The notes under the pieces were generated by a model that was given only the letters and a program-made list of their open reading frames with translations, did no database searches and was not told the origin of the DNA. This document shows, in pieces, positions 36,082 to 44,507 of a stretch of 64,000 nt of DNA. Location: positions 1-64,000 of the forward strand of contig CALMII010000019.1 of assembly GCA_937864115.1 (NCBI GenBank). Reading direction: 5' to 3'. Each line of letters begins with the position of its first letter. Positions within the stretch are counted from its first letter, which is position 1. This stretch comes from an uncultured Steroidobacter sp. (GTDB lineage: Bacteria; Pseudomonadota; Gammaproteobacteria; Steroidobacterales; Steroidobacteraceae). A program made the translations under genes and the position numbers.

Positions 36082-36446
36082 TTGTCCTCGCAGATCAGAT
36101 GCGTGACCCGGATTTCGGGCGCGCGCATTTGAGTCGCACTTTGCGCTGCATGCCATTGCGGAAGATGCGTCTGCTTTCTACACTGCCTGGGCCACGGCGT
36201 GCGCCCGTGTATCTTCTGTATCGACAGCCACCCTAAACAGAATTTCCTTCTCGCTGCAGGGCGGAGATGACCGCCAACGCGCGGGAGCGGCGGTGCCGCG
36301 GATTCGCGGATTCCTCGCAGAGCTACCCAGAAACTCGTGTGCCGCAATTCTCTCGACGCGTACACCGCAGAGGCATGGATGCCGCACCCTCTCCAACTGC
36401 CTGTTCCAGGCGCGTTCTCAAATCCGTACGCCTTGCCGCTGGCGGA
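36082..36446. other. intergenic region holding an R3 repeat
   Basis: It separates two same-strand exported-protein genes. Apart from the R3 repeat at 36301-36370 there is no convincing gene. Confidence 0.5.
36301..36370. repeat. dispersed repeat, family R3, copy A
   Basis: GATTCGCGGATT, then GAGCTACCCAGAAA, TCGTGTG and ATTCTC are shared in order with the copy at 43876-43947. Read on the minus strand both would encode RI-AH-FLGSS-RNPRI, which shows the similarity extends over about 70 bp; the peptide itself is probably not a gene product. Confidence 0.7.
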
Positions 36447-37439
36447 CTATTCAGGCGGCTTGAACGCGCGCCACTCCCCCGTGTCGCCTGCGGCCCAATC
36501 CACGTTCGACCGCAGGATCAGGCCCCAGTTGGCGCTGGCCTCGGGGTGCGTGCCGAAGTACCAGTCGAGCACATAGTCAGCGCCGCTCGTCGGCCGCATC
36601 AGGATGCGCTGCCCGTCGAGGCGATAGGTGCCGGTCTCGGTCGGCACGTTTTGCGACGCGATCCGATACTTGCCGTCGCGCTCGAAGCGGATATTGAACA
36701 CATGGCGGAACTTCACCGGTGCGGGACCCCAGGTGATCGTCGTCAGCACCCATTGCCACTCTCCGACGACGGAATGGTTGAACTTCGCCGCCATCTGCGG
36801 ATCCGGTCCGCCCTGTGCCGGCAATCTGTCGGGGCGCACGGTACTGTCCGGGTGCGTTGCACTGCTGTCTGCGTTCGCAAGTGCGGCGGGCTCTGTGAGA
36901 GGCATCGTCATGTCGAGTTGCATGCTGGCGAGGAAATCGCCGTGTACGTTGCCGCAACGGTCCCATGCCTCCCCATCGGACACCGAGACGAGTACCAGCA
37001 CGAGTCGATCACCTTTGCGCAGCAGGTTGAGCGCCGCAATGGAAATTCCCTTGGGGGTTTGCACGGGCGCGATGCGGCGCGCGATCGTGACGCCGTTGCC
37101 GATGTCCAGCGGTGCGGGAGTTTCTGGATCGTCCGCAAAGGTCCGCCCTTCCATCACCGCAGTCCAGGCACGGTCGAGTTCCTCGCGCAATGACGCCGTC
37201 GCGGAATAGCCTCTGCTCACGGTCATGAGACAGACTGAGTCGCTGCCCACCTGCCGCGATTCGAAAACCAGACCATCAGCCCGCTCCTTCCGGCTCCAGC
37301 CCGCCGGAGCCTCGAAGCTGGCGATGTCGAAGCGGTCGGCGCTGGCACCGAGCGGCGTCAGCAGCAACAGCAGCAGTGCCATCCGTCCCCGGCGCTGCGC
37401 ATATGCCGCCACGCGCGAGGCCTGATCTGTGCGGAACAT
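36447..37439 (-). CDS. exported protein, unknown function
   Basis: A 330-aa protein with a signal peptide (RMALLLLLLTPLGASA; mature from DRFD). The N-terminal part (FEAPAGWSRKERADGLVFESR, SLREELDRAWTAVM) resembles small secreted domains with a PsbP/DUF1795-like fold. The C-terminal part (SVVGEWQWVLTTITWGPAPVKFRHVFNIRFERDGKYRI, TGTYRLDGQRILM) is a lipocalin-like beta barrel. AAGGAGG precedes the ATG at 37439. No family is named with confidence. Confidence 0.65.
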   Translation of the reverse strand: MFRTDQASRVAAYAQRRGRMALLLLLLTPLGASADRFDIASFEAPAGWSRKERADGLVFESRQVGSDSVCLMTVSRGYSATASLREELDRAWTAVMEGRTFADDPETPAPLDIGNGVTIARRIAPVQTPKGISIAALNLLRKGDRLVLVLVSVSDGEAWDRCGNVHGDFLASMQLDMTMPLTEPAALANADSSATHPDSTVRPDRLPAQGGPDPQMAAKFNHSVVGEWQWVLTTITWGPAPVKFRHVFNIRFERDGKYRIASQNVPTETGTYRLDGQRILMRPTSGADYVLDWYFGTHPEASANWGLILRSNVDWAAGDTGEWRAFKPPE

Positions 37440-37798
37440 CGGCGCCTCCTTGACGACTGTATTTTCCCGGCGGCGGTCACCTGGACAATGCAATGAGCGA
37501 CTTCGATGCTGCTCCTCTGGCTGGACGCATGCCAATGTCCAAAGGGCACATGAGCGAGGCGCGCCGGGCCGTGGGCGAATGTGTCGATACACACTCGCAG
37601 CTCAACGAATGCAATGCGAACGGTCGATGAATTCTCGGCAGCGATGAGTTCAGCCTGCCCGAAGCCGCTCCGGGCCACTTTGGTCGACAAGCCCGAAACC
37701 TGACCAGGCACCGAAAAAACTTGTTGGTTTTCTTTCAGGCCACCGCCGCTGCAGCGCGCTCTGCTACCGGAACGCTCGCCTCCGTTCAAGGCGCCGCG
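37440..37798. other. intergenic region without recognised features
   Basis: It lies between two minus-strand genes for exported proteins. Short open frames occur on both strands but have no ribosome binding site or family resemblance; the longest runs into the start of the downstream gene in another frame. Confidence 0.4.
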
Positions 37799-38683
37799 CT
37801 ATCGCAGATTCATGTTCGGCAGATCGTGCAGGAAATCCACATCCGGTTTCACGCGGATGAGATTGCTGTACATCTCGACGAACGGTTCGCTCCTGTCTTT
37901 TGCCCAGTGCGGCGCCGTGAATTTCACCGACCCTTCCAGCGCTGCTTTTTTCCAGGCGGCCATGTCCGGAAACCACATCTCGTCCACGCGGTGCCATTTC
38001 ACGTAGGGCCCGCTGGGTCGCGGCGCGCGGAAATCCACGGTCTTGTAGCTGACATACCAGAGGAGCCCGGGGAGCTTCCTGGCTTCCTCGGCGTAGACGG
38101 TGCGATACCACTCGTCGCCCTCTTCCTGCGACACGCCCTCCGGATATCGCAGGACCCGCATCCAGCGGACCACCGGCACATCGGGATTGACCTCTTCTCC
38201 GGCGTGAATGTCAGTGGGATAGGCGGGGATCATCGTCATCGCGGTGAGAATGACTTCCGTGCTCAGCTTCCAGGTACCCGGGGTGTAGGGGCGTGAGGTG
38301 CCGGAGCGCGAATCGCGGTAGTCGTCGACGCTTCCCCACCACATTTCCGTGTATTTCCCGGGACGCGCGCCATAGCGCTGCACGGCGTCGGCCGGCGGAT
38401 CGAAAGCATTGAAGGTCTCATAGCGCCGCAGCCACGGACCGTACCAGCGGATGAACTCGGGCGCGTGATGGCGGAAATACCACCGCTCGCCCTCCATTTT
38501 CTCCACGCCGTTGAGATAGCCGAACCAGAGCTGCCGCACCATCGTGCTTTGCGGCTGTCCCGCGGTGAAAGGCGTTTGAGCTTGCACGCTGCCTCCTCCG
38601 AACAGTGAGATGCACAGGAACGCGGCGATCAGGACGGGCAGGCCGATCTCGCGGCATTTTTTCCTGGAGTTCATCGCATACAT
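37799..38683 (-). CDS. exported EthD-like protein
   Basis: A 294-aa protein with a signal peptide (LPVLIAAFLCISLFGGGSVQA). Two ferredoxin-like halves are suggested: QLWFGYLNGVEKMEGERWYFRHHAPEFIRWYG (residues about 50-82) and RWMRVLRYPEGVSQEEGDEWYRTVYAEEARKLPGLLWYVSYKTV (about 173-216). Both follow the EthD/dimeric alpha-beta barrel pattern in which a monomer carries two repeats. Its role is unknown. The ATG lies 2 bp after the stop of a possible 37-aa ORF, so translational coupling is possible. Confidence 0.6.
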   Translation of the reverse strand: MYAMNSRKKCREIGLPVLIAAFLCISLFGGGSVQAQTPFTAGQPQSTMVRQLWFGYLNGVEKMEGERWYFRHHAPEFIRWYGPWLRRYETFNAFDPPADAVQRYGARPGKYTEMWWGSVDDYRDSRSGTSRPYTPGTWKLSTEVILTAMTMIPAYPTDIHAGEEVNPDVPVVRWMRVLRYPEGVSQEEGDEWYRTVYAEEARKLPGLLWYVSYKTVDFRAPRPSGPYVKWHRVDEMWFPDMAAWKKAALEGSVKFTAPHWAKDRSEPFVEMYSNLIRVKPDVDFLHDLPNMNLR

Positions 38684-38685
38684 TG

Positions 38686-38799
38686 TCAGTTGCCTCCGCT
38701 GGTTGGCACGTCGATACGCTCCTCGCGCTGCGATCCGCCGATGCCGGGCGCGAGAACGCCCATGGCGGCGACAGTCTTTTCATCATCATTCAGGCACAT
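38686..38799 (-). CDS. possible 37-aa small ORF upstream of the EthD-like gene
   Basis: ATG with AAGG 8 nt upstream. The product [20 protein letters not shown] continues to IDVPTSGGN and ends 2 bp before the next ATG. Codon usage looks coding (G/C third positions), and it sits between two genes on the same strand. No family is recognised. It could instead be the tail of a decayed longer gene, because the frame stays open further upstream. Confidence 0.35.
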   Translation of the reverse strand: MCLNDDEKTVAAMGVLAPGIGGSQREERIDVPTSGGN

Positions 38800-38857
38800 G
38801 TAGAACGCCTTGGTGCCCGGCGCCGAAACCACGCGGACACGGGGGGAGGCGCCACGA

Positions 38858-39508
38858 TCAGGCCCGCGCGGACAGTGTCTTCAGCACGATCGGATGCAGC
38901 GTCTCGAAGCTGATGCTCTTCGAGCCGATCTTCACCATGTCCTTTTCCTGCAGATAGCTGAACTTGATGTAGACCGCATTGGCGGCCAGGCTCATGTTCT
39001 TGTCCGGCTTGGAACGTGACTTCGTCTTGATGACTCCCTTGCGGGAGTCCGAGTAGACGTCGCGACCATCCTTGACGCCTCCGATCACCTCGGTCACGGA
39101 ACTCGTGATCTCGCCAGCCAGCGAGGTCGCGCCGGGTAGCACATTCCCCAATCCCGCACCCGCGATGCCCACGACCTGGCCGACGACGGCGCTCACCGCC
39201 TCCTGAACCGGAAACAGACCGACGAAACGCTGTCCGGGGCGGTAGTAGCACATGCCCATGTAGATCTCGGGCAGATCCCTGATGCGATTGTCGATGCCGC
39301 ACGAAGGCCGCTTCGCCAGGAAATTCAATACTTCGTGCCACAGCCCGACCAGCGCCAGAGACTGGACTCCGGCACCCACTTCGGAAAACAGATACTTGCC
39401 GTTGCTGGCCGTCAATGCCCTGCGCAACACGCCGCGGTCTTCGATGACCGATCCCCCTCTGCCGAGCTTCACGACGGAAACCGGAACCCTCCACATCTCT
39501 GCGGCCAT
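38858..39508 (-). CDS. hypothetical protein with hydrophobic central region
   Basis: A 216-aa protein, no signal peptide. The middle ([44 protein letters not shown], about residues 100-145) is a Gly/Ala/Val-rich amphipathic or membrane-active stretch, flanked by polar ends rich in Lys ([16 protein letters not shown]). I do not recognise the family. It is probably the first gene of a minus-strand group with the 37-aa ORF and the EthD-like gene. Confidence 0.5.
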   Translation of the reverse strand: MAAEMWRVPVSVVKLGRGGSVIEDRGVLRRALTASNGKYLFSEVGAGVQSLALVGLWHEVLNFLAKRPSCGIDNRIRDLPEIYMGMCYYRPGQRFVGLFPVQEAVSAVVGQVVGIAGAGLGNVLPGATSLAGEITSSVTEVIGGVKDGRDVYSDSRKGVIKTKSRSKPDKNMSLAANAVYIKFSYLQEKDMVKIGSKSISFETLHPIVLKTLSARA

Positions 39509-39673
39509 GTCTACCCCTCGCGTTCTCGTTGTAAGTGCAACTGGCGATACTAGGACACGGCACCCTGCTGTGGGTAGGCCGCGCGAACTGCGATGGTCAT
39601 CAGGTACGGACATGGATCCGAATGAGCATCCGTACGCCGCCGCGCACGCCATACCAGACCCGGCCTGCTGCGC

Positions 39674-40168
39674 TCAGTCCCGCCGGGCGTGAACACACTC
39701 GACTTTTCCGGTGTAGTGATTCTGAAACTTTGCGCGAAGCTGTTCGCAGATGAAGTCGCCCTCATCCGCCGTCAGTCCGTAGATCACCATGCGGCCGTCA
39801 CGTTCGCGCGGCGCCTCGCGCTCGAAGCTCATGTACGTCGAATGGATGGCGACGTTGTCGAACAGTCGCTGATAACGGGGTTCGAGCGTCGCCGTGCACG
39901 TGGCCGCCTGCTTCGTGCACTCGGCACAGCCGTTGATCACGTCGCTCCATGCCTGGTTCGAACGCAGTCGACAATCCTCATCGCCTGCCATCTTGCCCAG
40001 CAGCAGGAAGTTGAACTCGCGGCCCTGGATCTTCGCGTCCATTCGCATCTGCGCGTAGACGGGATCGGTGATGACCTCGGGTGCCGCCCCCTCGACCCGT
40101 TCCTGGTAGTGCTTGTAACCGAAATATCCGCCGACACCGAGCAGAATGAGAATCAGAAGACCTTTCAT
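39674..40168 (-). CDS. membrane-anchored protein, unknown function
   Basis: A 164-aa protein. An N-terminal helix (LLILILLGVGGYFGYKHY) anchors a periplasmic domain with paired cysteines (DEDCRLRS, VINGCAECTKQAATCTATL, FICEQLR, KVECVHARRD), likely disulfide-bonded. The end RMVIYGLTADEGDFICEQLRAKFQNHY may form an alpha/beta element. It pairs with the next upstream gene, which has the same design, 97 bp away. Confidence 0.6.
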   Translation of the reverse strand: MKGLLILILLGVGGYFGYKHYQERVEGAAPEVITDPVYAQMRMDAKIQGREFNFLLLGKMAGDEDCRLRSNQAWSDVINGCAECTKQAATCTATLEPRYQRLFDNVAIHSTYMSFEREAPRERDGRMVIYGLTADEGDFICEQLRAKFQNHYTGKVECVHARRD

Positions 40169-40265
40169 GGATCACGTCCGTGCTGAGTTGTTGTGAACTG
40201 ATTGGAGCAGAGTCACGCAGCGATGGGATCTCACCGAAGTCCCGCACCGAAGCCCCAAGTTGCGA

Positions 40266-40709
40266 TCAGCAACCTGCAATGAACTCGATCAAGGTGACAC
40301 CGTCGTTCGCGATCTGTTGTATTCGTTCGTACCGAACCTGCTGCTCTGCAGGAAGCGCCCGGTGCCAGGCATTGATTTCATCGCGGATGCCGACTAGATC
40401 AAGCTGCTGCTTGAGAGCGTCGATCCGTTCCGCAAGGGGTGGCGGGCAGTCGGGAACGTTGTCGCTGGCTTTCTCTATTTTCACCTTCACCGTGAAGCCA
40501 GAATCAAGACCATCTGCAGTTGTGGCGAGAACGATCGGAACCGGCGCAGGCGGCGGTGCTTCGTATTTGCCGGCAAAGTAGCCGAGCGCCACGAATGCCG
40601 AAAGCGCAAGACCCGCGACGAAGCCGCGAAATCCCGACTTGCGGCGCTCACTGCGCTCTCGTTCTTGCCGGTCGGATTCATCTCTCGACCCCTGATTCCG
40701 TTCATCCAT
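40266..40709 (-). CDS. membrane-anchored protein, unknown function
   Basis: A 147-aa protein. A charged N-terminus (RDESDRQERERSERRKSG) precedes one helix (FVAGLALSAFVALGYFAG) and a periplasmic helical part (PPLAERIDALKQQLDLVGIRDEINAWHRALPAEQQ). GGGAGG precedes the ATG at 40709. No family was recognised. Probably co-transcribed with the following membrane-anchored gene. Confidence 0.55.
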   Translation of the reverse strand: MDERNQGSRDESDRQERERSERRKSGFRGFVAGLALSAFVALGYFAGKYEAPPPAPVPIVLATTADGLDSGFTVKVKIEKASDNVPDCPPPLAERIDALKQQLDLVGIRDEINAWHRALPAEQQVRYERIQQIANDGVTLIEFIAGC

Positions 40710-41105
40710 GATGCCTCCCAACTCCCCACATTAGACAAGCTGTATCCAGTCGAGCGCCAGCTGCTCCAATCAGATGCGACGACAGTGGCCCAGCAAGACC
40801 GCATCGCCAGGTAGTCTACTACCAGAGTTCTCTATCAGGCGCGAGCAGCCTTGCGCTCGCACCGAGGGCCGCTACCACCCGTTGCCAATGGGGCTCGAGG
40901 AATTCGCCTGCCAGCCCGCATTCCCTGCACATTTGACAGGAAGGTCATCGCACGGGTCTTCGGGGTATGTCGCGGCCGAAGACGCCAAGTCGCTATTGCA
41001 ACGGAATGTTGTGCTTGGCAGCGAACTCGCGGAGATCATGTCCGCATGTAGACATGCCATACGCTTTCGCAGAATTGCAGTGCCGATACCGTTGCGCTCG
41101 TTCTC
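40710..41105. other. intergenic region without recognised features
   Basis: It lies between two minus-strand genes. Open frames on the plus strand overlap the 3' end of the downstream gene and show no ribosome binding site. Nothing supported was found. Confidence 0.4.
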
Positions 41106-43103
41106 TCATGGCACCGGCTGTACGACGATTCGCTCGCTTCCCGCGATGAACAGCGTATCGCCGTCTGGCGTGATCGTCATCAGCACGGTGGAATCATTGA
41201 AGAGAGACGAGCCGCTGCTGATACCGGGATCAGGCACTACCGTCGGCGCACCGATCTCGGGAAAGAGATCATTCGGAGTTGCGGGACTGGCCGTGAGGTC
41301 GTAGGTGTGCAGCCGCAGCCCGACTTTCTCGAAGGCATACGCACGACTGCCATCCGGACTCAGAACGACGACATCATTCGTCGCAGGCAAGGTGCCGAGC
41401 AGCGCATACGAACTAGCGTACACGCGCGTTTTGTTCAGCACTATGCGCGATGCGTCCTGATTCATCTGTGGCGGCGCAGCGGTCAACTGGTGAATGCCCG
41501 TCGGCGTCACGGTCCGACTTCCAGTGTCCAGCACAGAGATATCGTCACCTGAGAACTCGATGAACTGGTTTGCCAGCAGCAGGCGGGCTCCGTCTGCTGA
41601 CGCGCCAATGTTGCCACGGCACACCACGTGCACCGGCTCCGGCAGCGCAAAGGACTGTTTGCGGACGTCGTACAGCAGCAAGTGGGCACCGCAGTTGTAG
41701 TTGACGTCGCCAAACATCGCGACGGTGCCATCGTTGGCAACGGCCATGTCAGCGATGTGCTGCGTGCCGCCGGGAAACAGCGGCGAGTCGACGGTCCTCA
41801 CGATGGCGAGATCGTTCGCATCGAGATGGACGACCTGCTTGTCAGCTCCAGCGATCCACTCGGTGCCATCGGCGGCCAGCGCCAGACCGAAGTGATTCGT
41901 CAACGTCCTGGACACCGGGGACTGCCACGCATTGCCATCGCGAGCATAGCGAACCATCGCCGTCCCGCCGGTCGTGGCCGTCCACAGACTGACCGCGACG
42001 GCAGCGCGCTCTGCATCGTATCGCAGAGCGTGGGGAATTCCTGGAGTGGCGTACGGAAGAGTGGCGGCGGTGAACGCCGGCGGCGCAACGACGACCAGCT
42101 CTGCGAACCGCCTGACGTCCGGGAAGTTGCCTTGCAAATTTACCGGGTAGCGGCCAGCAGGCAGCGCAGGGACTCGTGCCCGAATCTGCGTCGCGCTGTC
42201 GACCGTGAATGACTGTGCCGGCGTCGAACCGAAAGACACGCCCTGGATCGTGATTTGCGAAAACTCGTCGCCGCGAATGATCACATCGCTCGGCGTCCCG
42301 GTGTACGCGACATACGGCGAGACATGATTCACCTGAGTGCGATTGATCCGCAGCGTCACGGGCACATCGAGCTGGAGACCGCCTACCGTCGAATGCTGCA
42401 GTCGGATGCTTCCGATGTAGGTGCCGTTGCTCATGCCGTCGACGGCGGCCTGCACCAGCGAAACGTCCATGCTCGTACCACTGCCACCGCCCTGCGTGAC
42501 ACTCAACCAGGCTACGGAATTCACGGCAGTCCAGTTCTCAGCCGGAACGGTCGTAACCGTCAGTTGGCGTGACGAATCGGAAGCAGCAGGCGTGTTGCCA
42601 ACGCTGAAGTCGAGCGAACTCGCCGATGGCTGGATCGCAGCAACGTGATACGTGACGGGAATCGTCTTGGGACTTCCCTGCAGATTCGCGCTGCTGCAAC
42701 TTGCGTCGTTGACGCATGCGCGGACGGTAATGGTTCCAGTATGTGTACCGACTCCCAGCGTGGCGGGCGACGGCACGGAGACTGTTGCCTGTCCCGCCGT
42801 GTCGCTGATCAACGAAACCGAGGAAATCGTCGAGATCGCAGGACCGGAGCCAACGACTGTAATGTAGAGCGTTCCGCCCGAGACACCGCTGACCGTACCC
42901 ACCAGCGACTGCGGCGCCGGCGTCGGGGCGGAGGGTCCATTGGCGATGAACGTCAAACTGCCCGGCGAGACGGTGATCGTGCCGTTCCGACTGCCTCCGC
43001 CACTGTTGCCACCTCCACCGCCCCCGCCACACCCGGCCAAAGCGAATGCGCAGGCAATCACCAACTTGCCCAGCAAGGGCACACGGATACCGTGCTTCAA
43101 CAT
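41106..43103 (-). CDS. lipoprotein with Ig-like/IPT domains and beta-propeller-like C-terminus
   Basis: A 665-aa lipoprotein with lipobox ALAGC and a Gly-rich tether (GCGGGGGGGNSGGGS). Two BACON/Ig-like domains follow (ITVSPGSLTFIANGPSAP, then LDFSVGNTPAASDSSRQLTVTT and WLSVTQGGGSGTS). An IPT/TIG-like domain (VIIRGDEFSQITIQGVSFG) comes next, then a beta-propeller-like region (HIADMAVANDGTVAMFGDV, DASRIVLNKTRVYAS, NDVVVLSPDGSRAYAFE, VLMTITPDGDTLFIAGSERI). Exposure on the cell surface is likely; ligand unknown. Confidence 0.75.
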   Translation of the reverse strand: MLKHGIRVPLLGKLVIACAFALAGCGGGGGGGNSGGGSRNGTITVSPGSLTFIANGPSAPTPAPQSLVGTVSGVSGGTLYITVVGSGPAISTISSVSLISDTAGQATVSVPSPATLGVGTHTGTITVRACVNDASCSSANLQGSPKTIPVTYHVAAIQPSASSLDFSVGNTPAASDSSRQLTVTTVPAENWTAVNSVAWLSVTQGGGSGTSMDVSLVQAAVDGMSNGTYIGSIRLQHSTVGGLQLDVPVTLRINRTQVNHVSPYVAYTGTPSDVIIRGDEFSQITIQGVSFGSTPAQSFTVDSATQIRARVPALPAGRYPVNLQGNFPDVRRFAELVVVAPPAFTAATLPYATPGIPHALRYDAERAAVAVSLWTATTGGTAMVRYARDGNAWQSPVSRTLTNHFGLALAADGTEWIAGADKQVVHLDANDLAIVRTVDSPLFPGGTQHIADMAVANDGTVAMFGDVNYNCGAHLLLYDVRKQSFALPEPVHVVCRGNIGASADGARLLLANQFIEFSGDDISVLDTGSRTVTPTGIHQLTAAPPQMNQDASRIVLNKTRVYASSYALLGTLPATNDVVVLSPDGSRAYAFEKVGLRLHTYDLTASPATPNDLFPEIGAPTVVPDPGISSGSSLFNDSTVLMTITPDGDTLFIAGSERIVVQPVP

Positions 43104-43238
43104 GATTTCGTCCCCGCCGCCAGAGTCGTTTTGTTTTGTTTCAGGGGTTCTAGATGGCTCGCAACCGCAGTATAGATCGTGCGTCGATGTCGAGTCGCGC
43201 TTCGCGAAAGAACGGTGCCGGCACCGCAACCCCGCGAT

Positions 43239-43808
43239 CTACGCGCCGCCCTGATCCTGCGGGGCGCCGTTCGCCTCGGGATCGAATGAAGCCCAATTGT
43301 CGTACAGACCGTTCACGGGCTGCGGTGGACCGAAATCTCCCGACTCCAACCGATCGACAACATGAATGCCGACAGGCAGCCATCCGAAGTAGCTGACGCT
43401 CGTCCCGCCATCCAACAGCGTACTCACGTACTGCAACAACATGGCCTGTGCGACCTTCATCATTGCCATCAGATCACGACGATCGATGTTTGATTGCTGC
43501 ACTCGCGTGAGCAGGGCCTGTGCCTCATCCTTCGAAAGACTGGCCACGAATTCGAGCTGCCAGAAGGAACCGTCTGCCAGCCTGCGCTCGATCCACGAAG
43601 GATCATCCACCCTCAGCATCGCGCATTCCCAGATTCCATTCAGGAACGCGGCCAACTCCAATGTTCGCCGCTCTCTGCCGTATGTTTGCTCCCGACGTAG
43701 CCACTCCTCTGCATACGGGACTCGGCGCTCGGCCAGCAACTTTCGCAGCAGCGCGAGTCGCTCCTCCGCCGTAAAGGTCTCCGTGCATGGCTCGCTGGAA
43801 CAGCTCAT
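43239..43808 (-). CDS. hypothetical protein, unknown function
   Basis: A 189-aa soluble, helical protein; AAGGGGAG 9 nt before the ATG. Visible features are a helical N-terminus (AEERLALLRKLLAERRVPYAEEWLRREQTYG), LAAFLNGIWECAMLRVDDPSWIERRLADGSFWQLEFVAS, and a Pro/Gly-rich tail. No family is recognised. It lies upstream of the repeat-flanked module, before R3 copy B. Confidence 0.45.
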   Translation of the reverse strand: MSCSSEPCTETFTAEERLALLRKLLAERRVPYAEEWLRREQTYGRERRTLELAAFLNGIWECAMLRVDDPSWIERRLADGSFWQLEFVASLSKDEAQALLTRVQQSNIDRRDLMAMMKVAQAMLLQYVSTLLDGGTSVSYFGWLPVGIHVVDRLESGDFGPPQPVNGLYDNWASFDPEANGAPQDQGGA

Positions 43809-43875
43809 TGATGTTCACTCCCCTTGCCTGAATTGTGGAATCCAAGGTGCCCTGCCCGAGTCGACGCCGGGCCGT

Positions 43876-43947
43876 GATTCGCGGATTTCGCCCGGAGCTA
43901 CCCAGAAAATCGTGTGCTGTGATTCTCGGCGCAGATCCACCGTGTCG
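43876..43947. repeat. dispersed repeat, family R3, copy B
   Basis: Shares GATTCGCGGATT, GGAGCTACCCAGAAAA, TCGTGTG and ATTCTC with the copy at 36301. The nearby 13-mer GGTACCGAAGCCG is duplicated in tandem at 43996 and 44012. Confidence 0.7.
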
Positions 43948-44026
43948 AAATACACAGAACCTCACTTCCTGCTCGAATCGAATCCGCTAATCCGCGGTAC
44001 CGAAGCCGCTAGGTACCGAAGCCGTA

Positions 44027-44262
44027 CTACTCCATGCCCTCTGGAACAGGGAAATCCATGGTCATACCGATCTGTATCAGGCGCGGCACATCTGCCGAGT
44101 TGATCCAAAGATCCTTGTTTTCGCCCGATGCGCCTCGTGGACGAGACGCTCCAGCTCTGCGTACGCCTGGCTTTGCTCGCCTTGTCCGCCCTCGAGTTGT
44201 CGTTTGAGCAGGTCCTTCCATTTGTTACTGAGGAAAGAATCGATCAATTCCATGCCATTCAT
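44027..44262 (-). pseudogene. probable frameshifted small gene next to the direct repeat
   Basis: The frame from ATG 44262 reads MELIDSFLSNKWKDLLKRQL and continues QAYAELERLVHEAHRAK, then diverges. Near 44130 the neighbouring frame picks up ENKDLWINSADVPRLIQIGM and ends in PVPEGME at 44027. The two halves make one plausible 80-residue protein only if one base is gained or lost. No family is recognised, so intact short ORFs remain possible. Confidence 0.4.
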
Positions 44263-44290
44263 CGGTGGCGCACCCCATTGATCCTTGTTC

Positions 44291-44353
44291 TGAAAAAAGA
44301 CCGCTCTTTGGCAAAGCTTCAATCGGTCAAGGCTAGTCCTCTTCGACCATCAA
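44291..44353 (-). repeat. direct repeat DR1, left boundary of the low-GC module
   Basis: Positions 44316-44353 (38 bp) match 47858-47895 with one mismatch; weaker similarity extends to 44291 through a degraded terminator hairpin and A-run. Read on the minus strand, it contains a hairpin (GGTCGAAG / CCTTGACC). It has the same orientation as the right copy, 3542 bp away. Confidence 0.85.
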
Positions 44354-44507
44354 TCCCCAAGCAGAGTGACGAAAGCGATGGTTGCCTTCCACTGGTGCTC
44401 GCTCGATTCACGGGCGGGAACGGTGCCGGCACCGAAGACCGATATGGGCCGGGCTGTCGCAAGCGTATGCCGCGGAATCGGCGGAATCGTTGCCGGGTCG
44501 GAGGCGC

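Noticed and set aside
40774..41304. Plus-strand ORF in the intergenic space before the 665-aa lipoprotein's 3' end
   Set aside because: It has no ribosome binding site or homology and overlaps the coding 3' end on the other strand.
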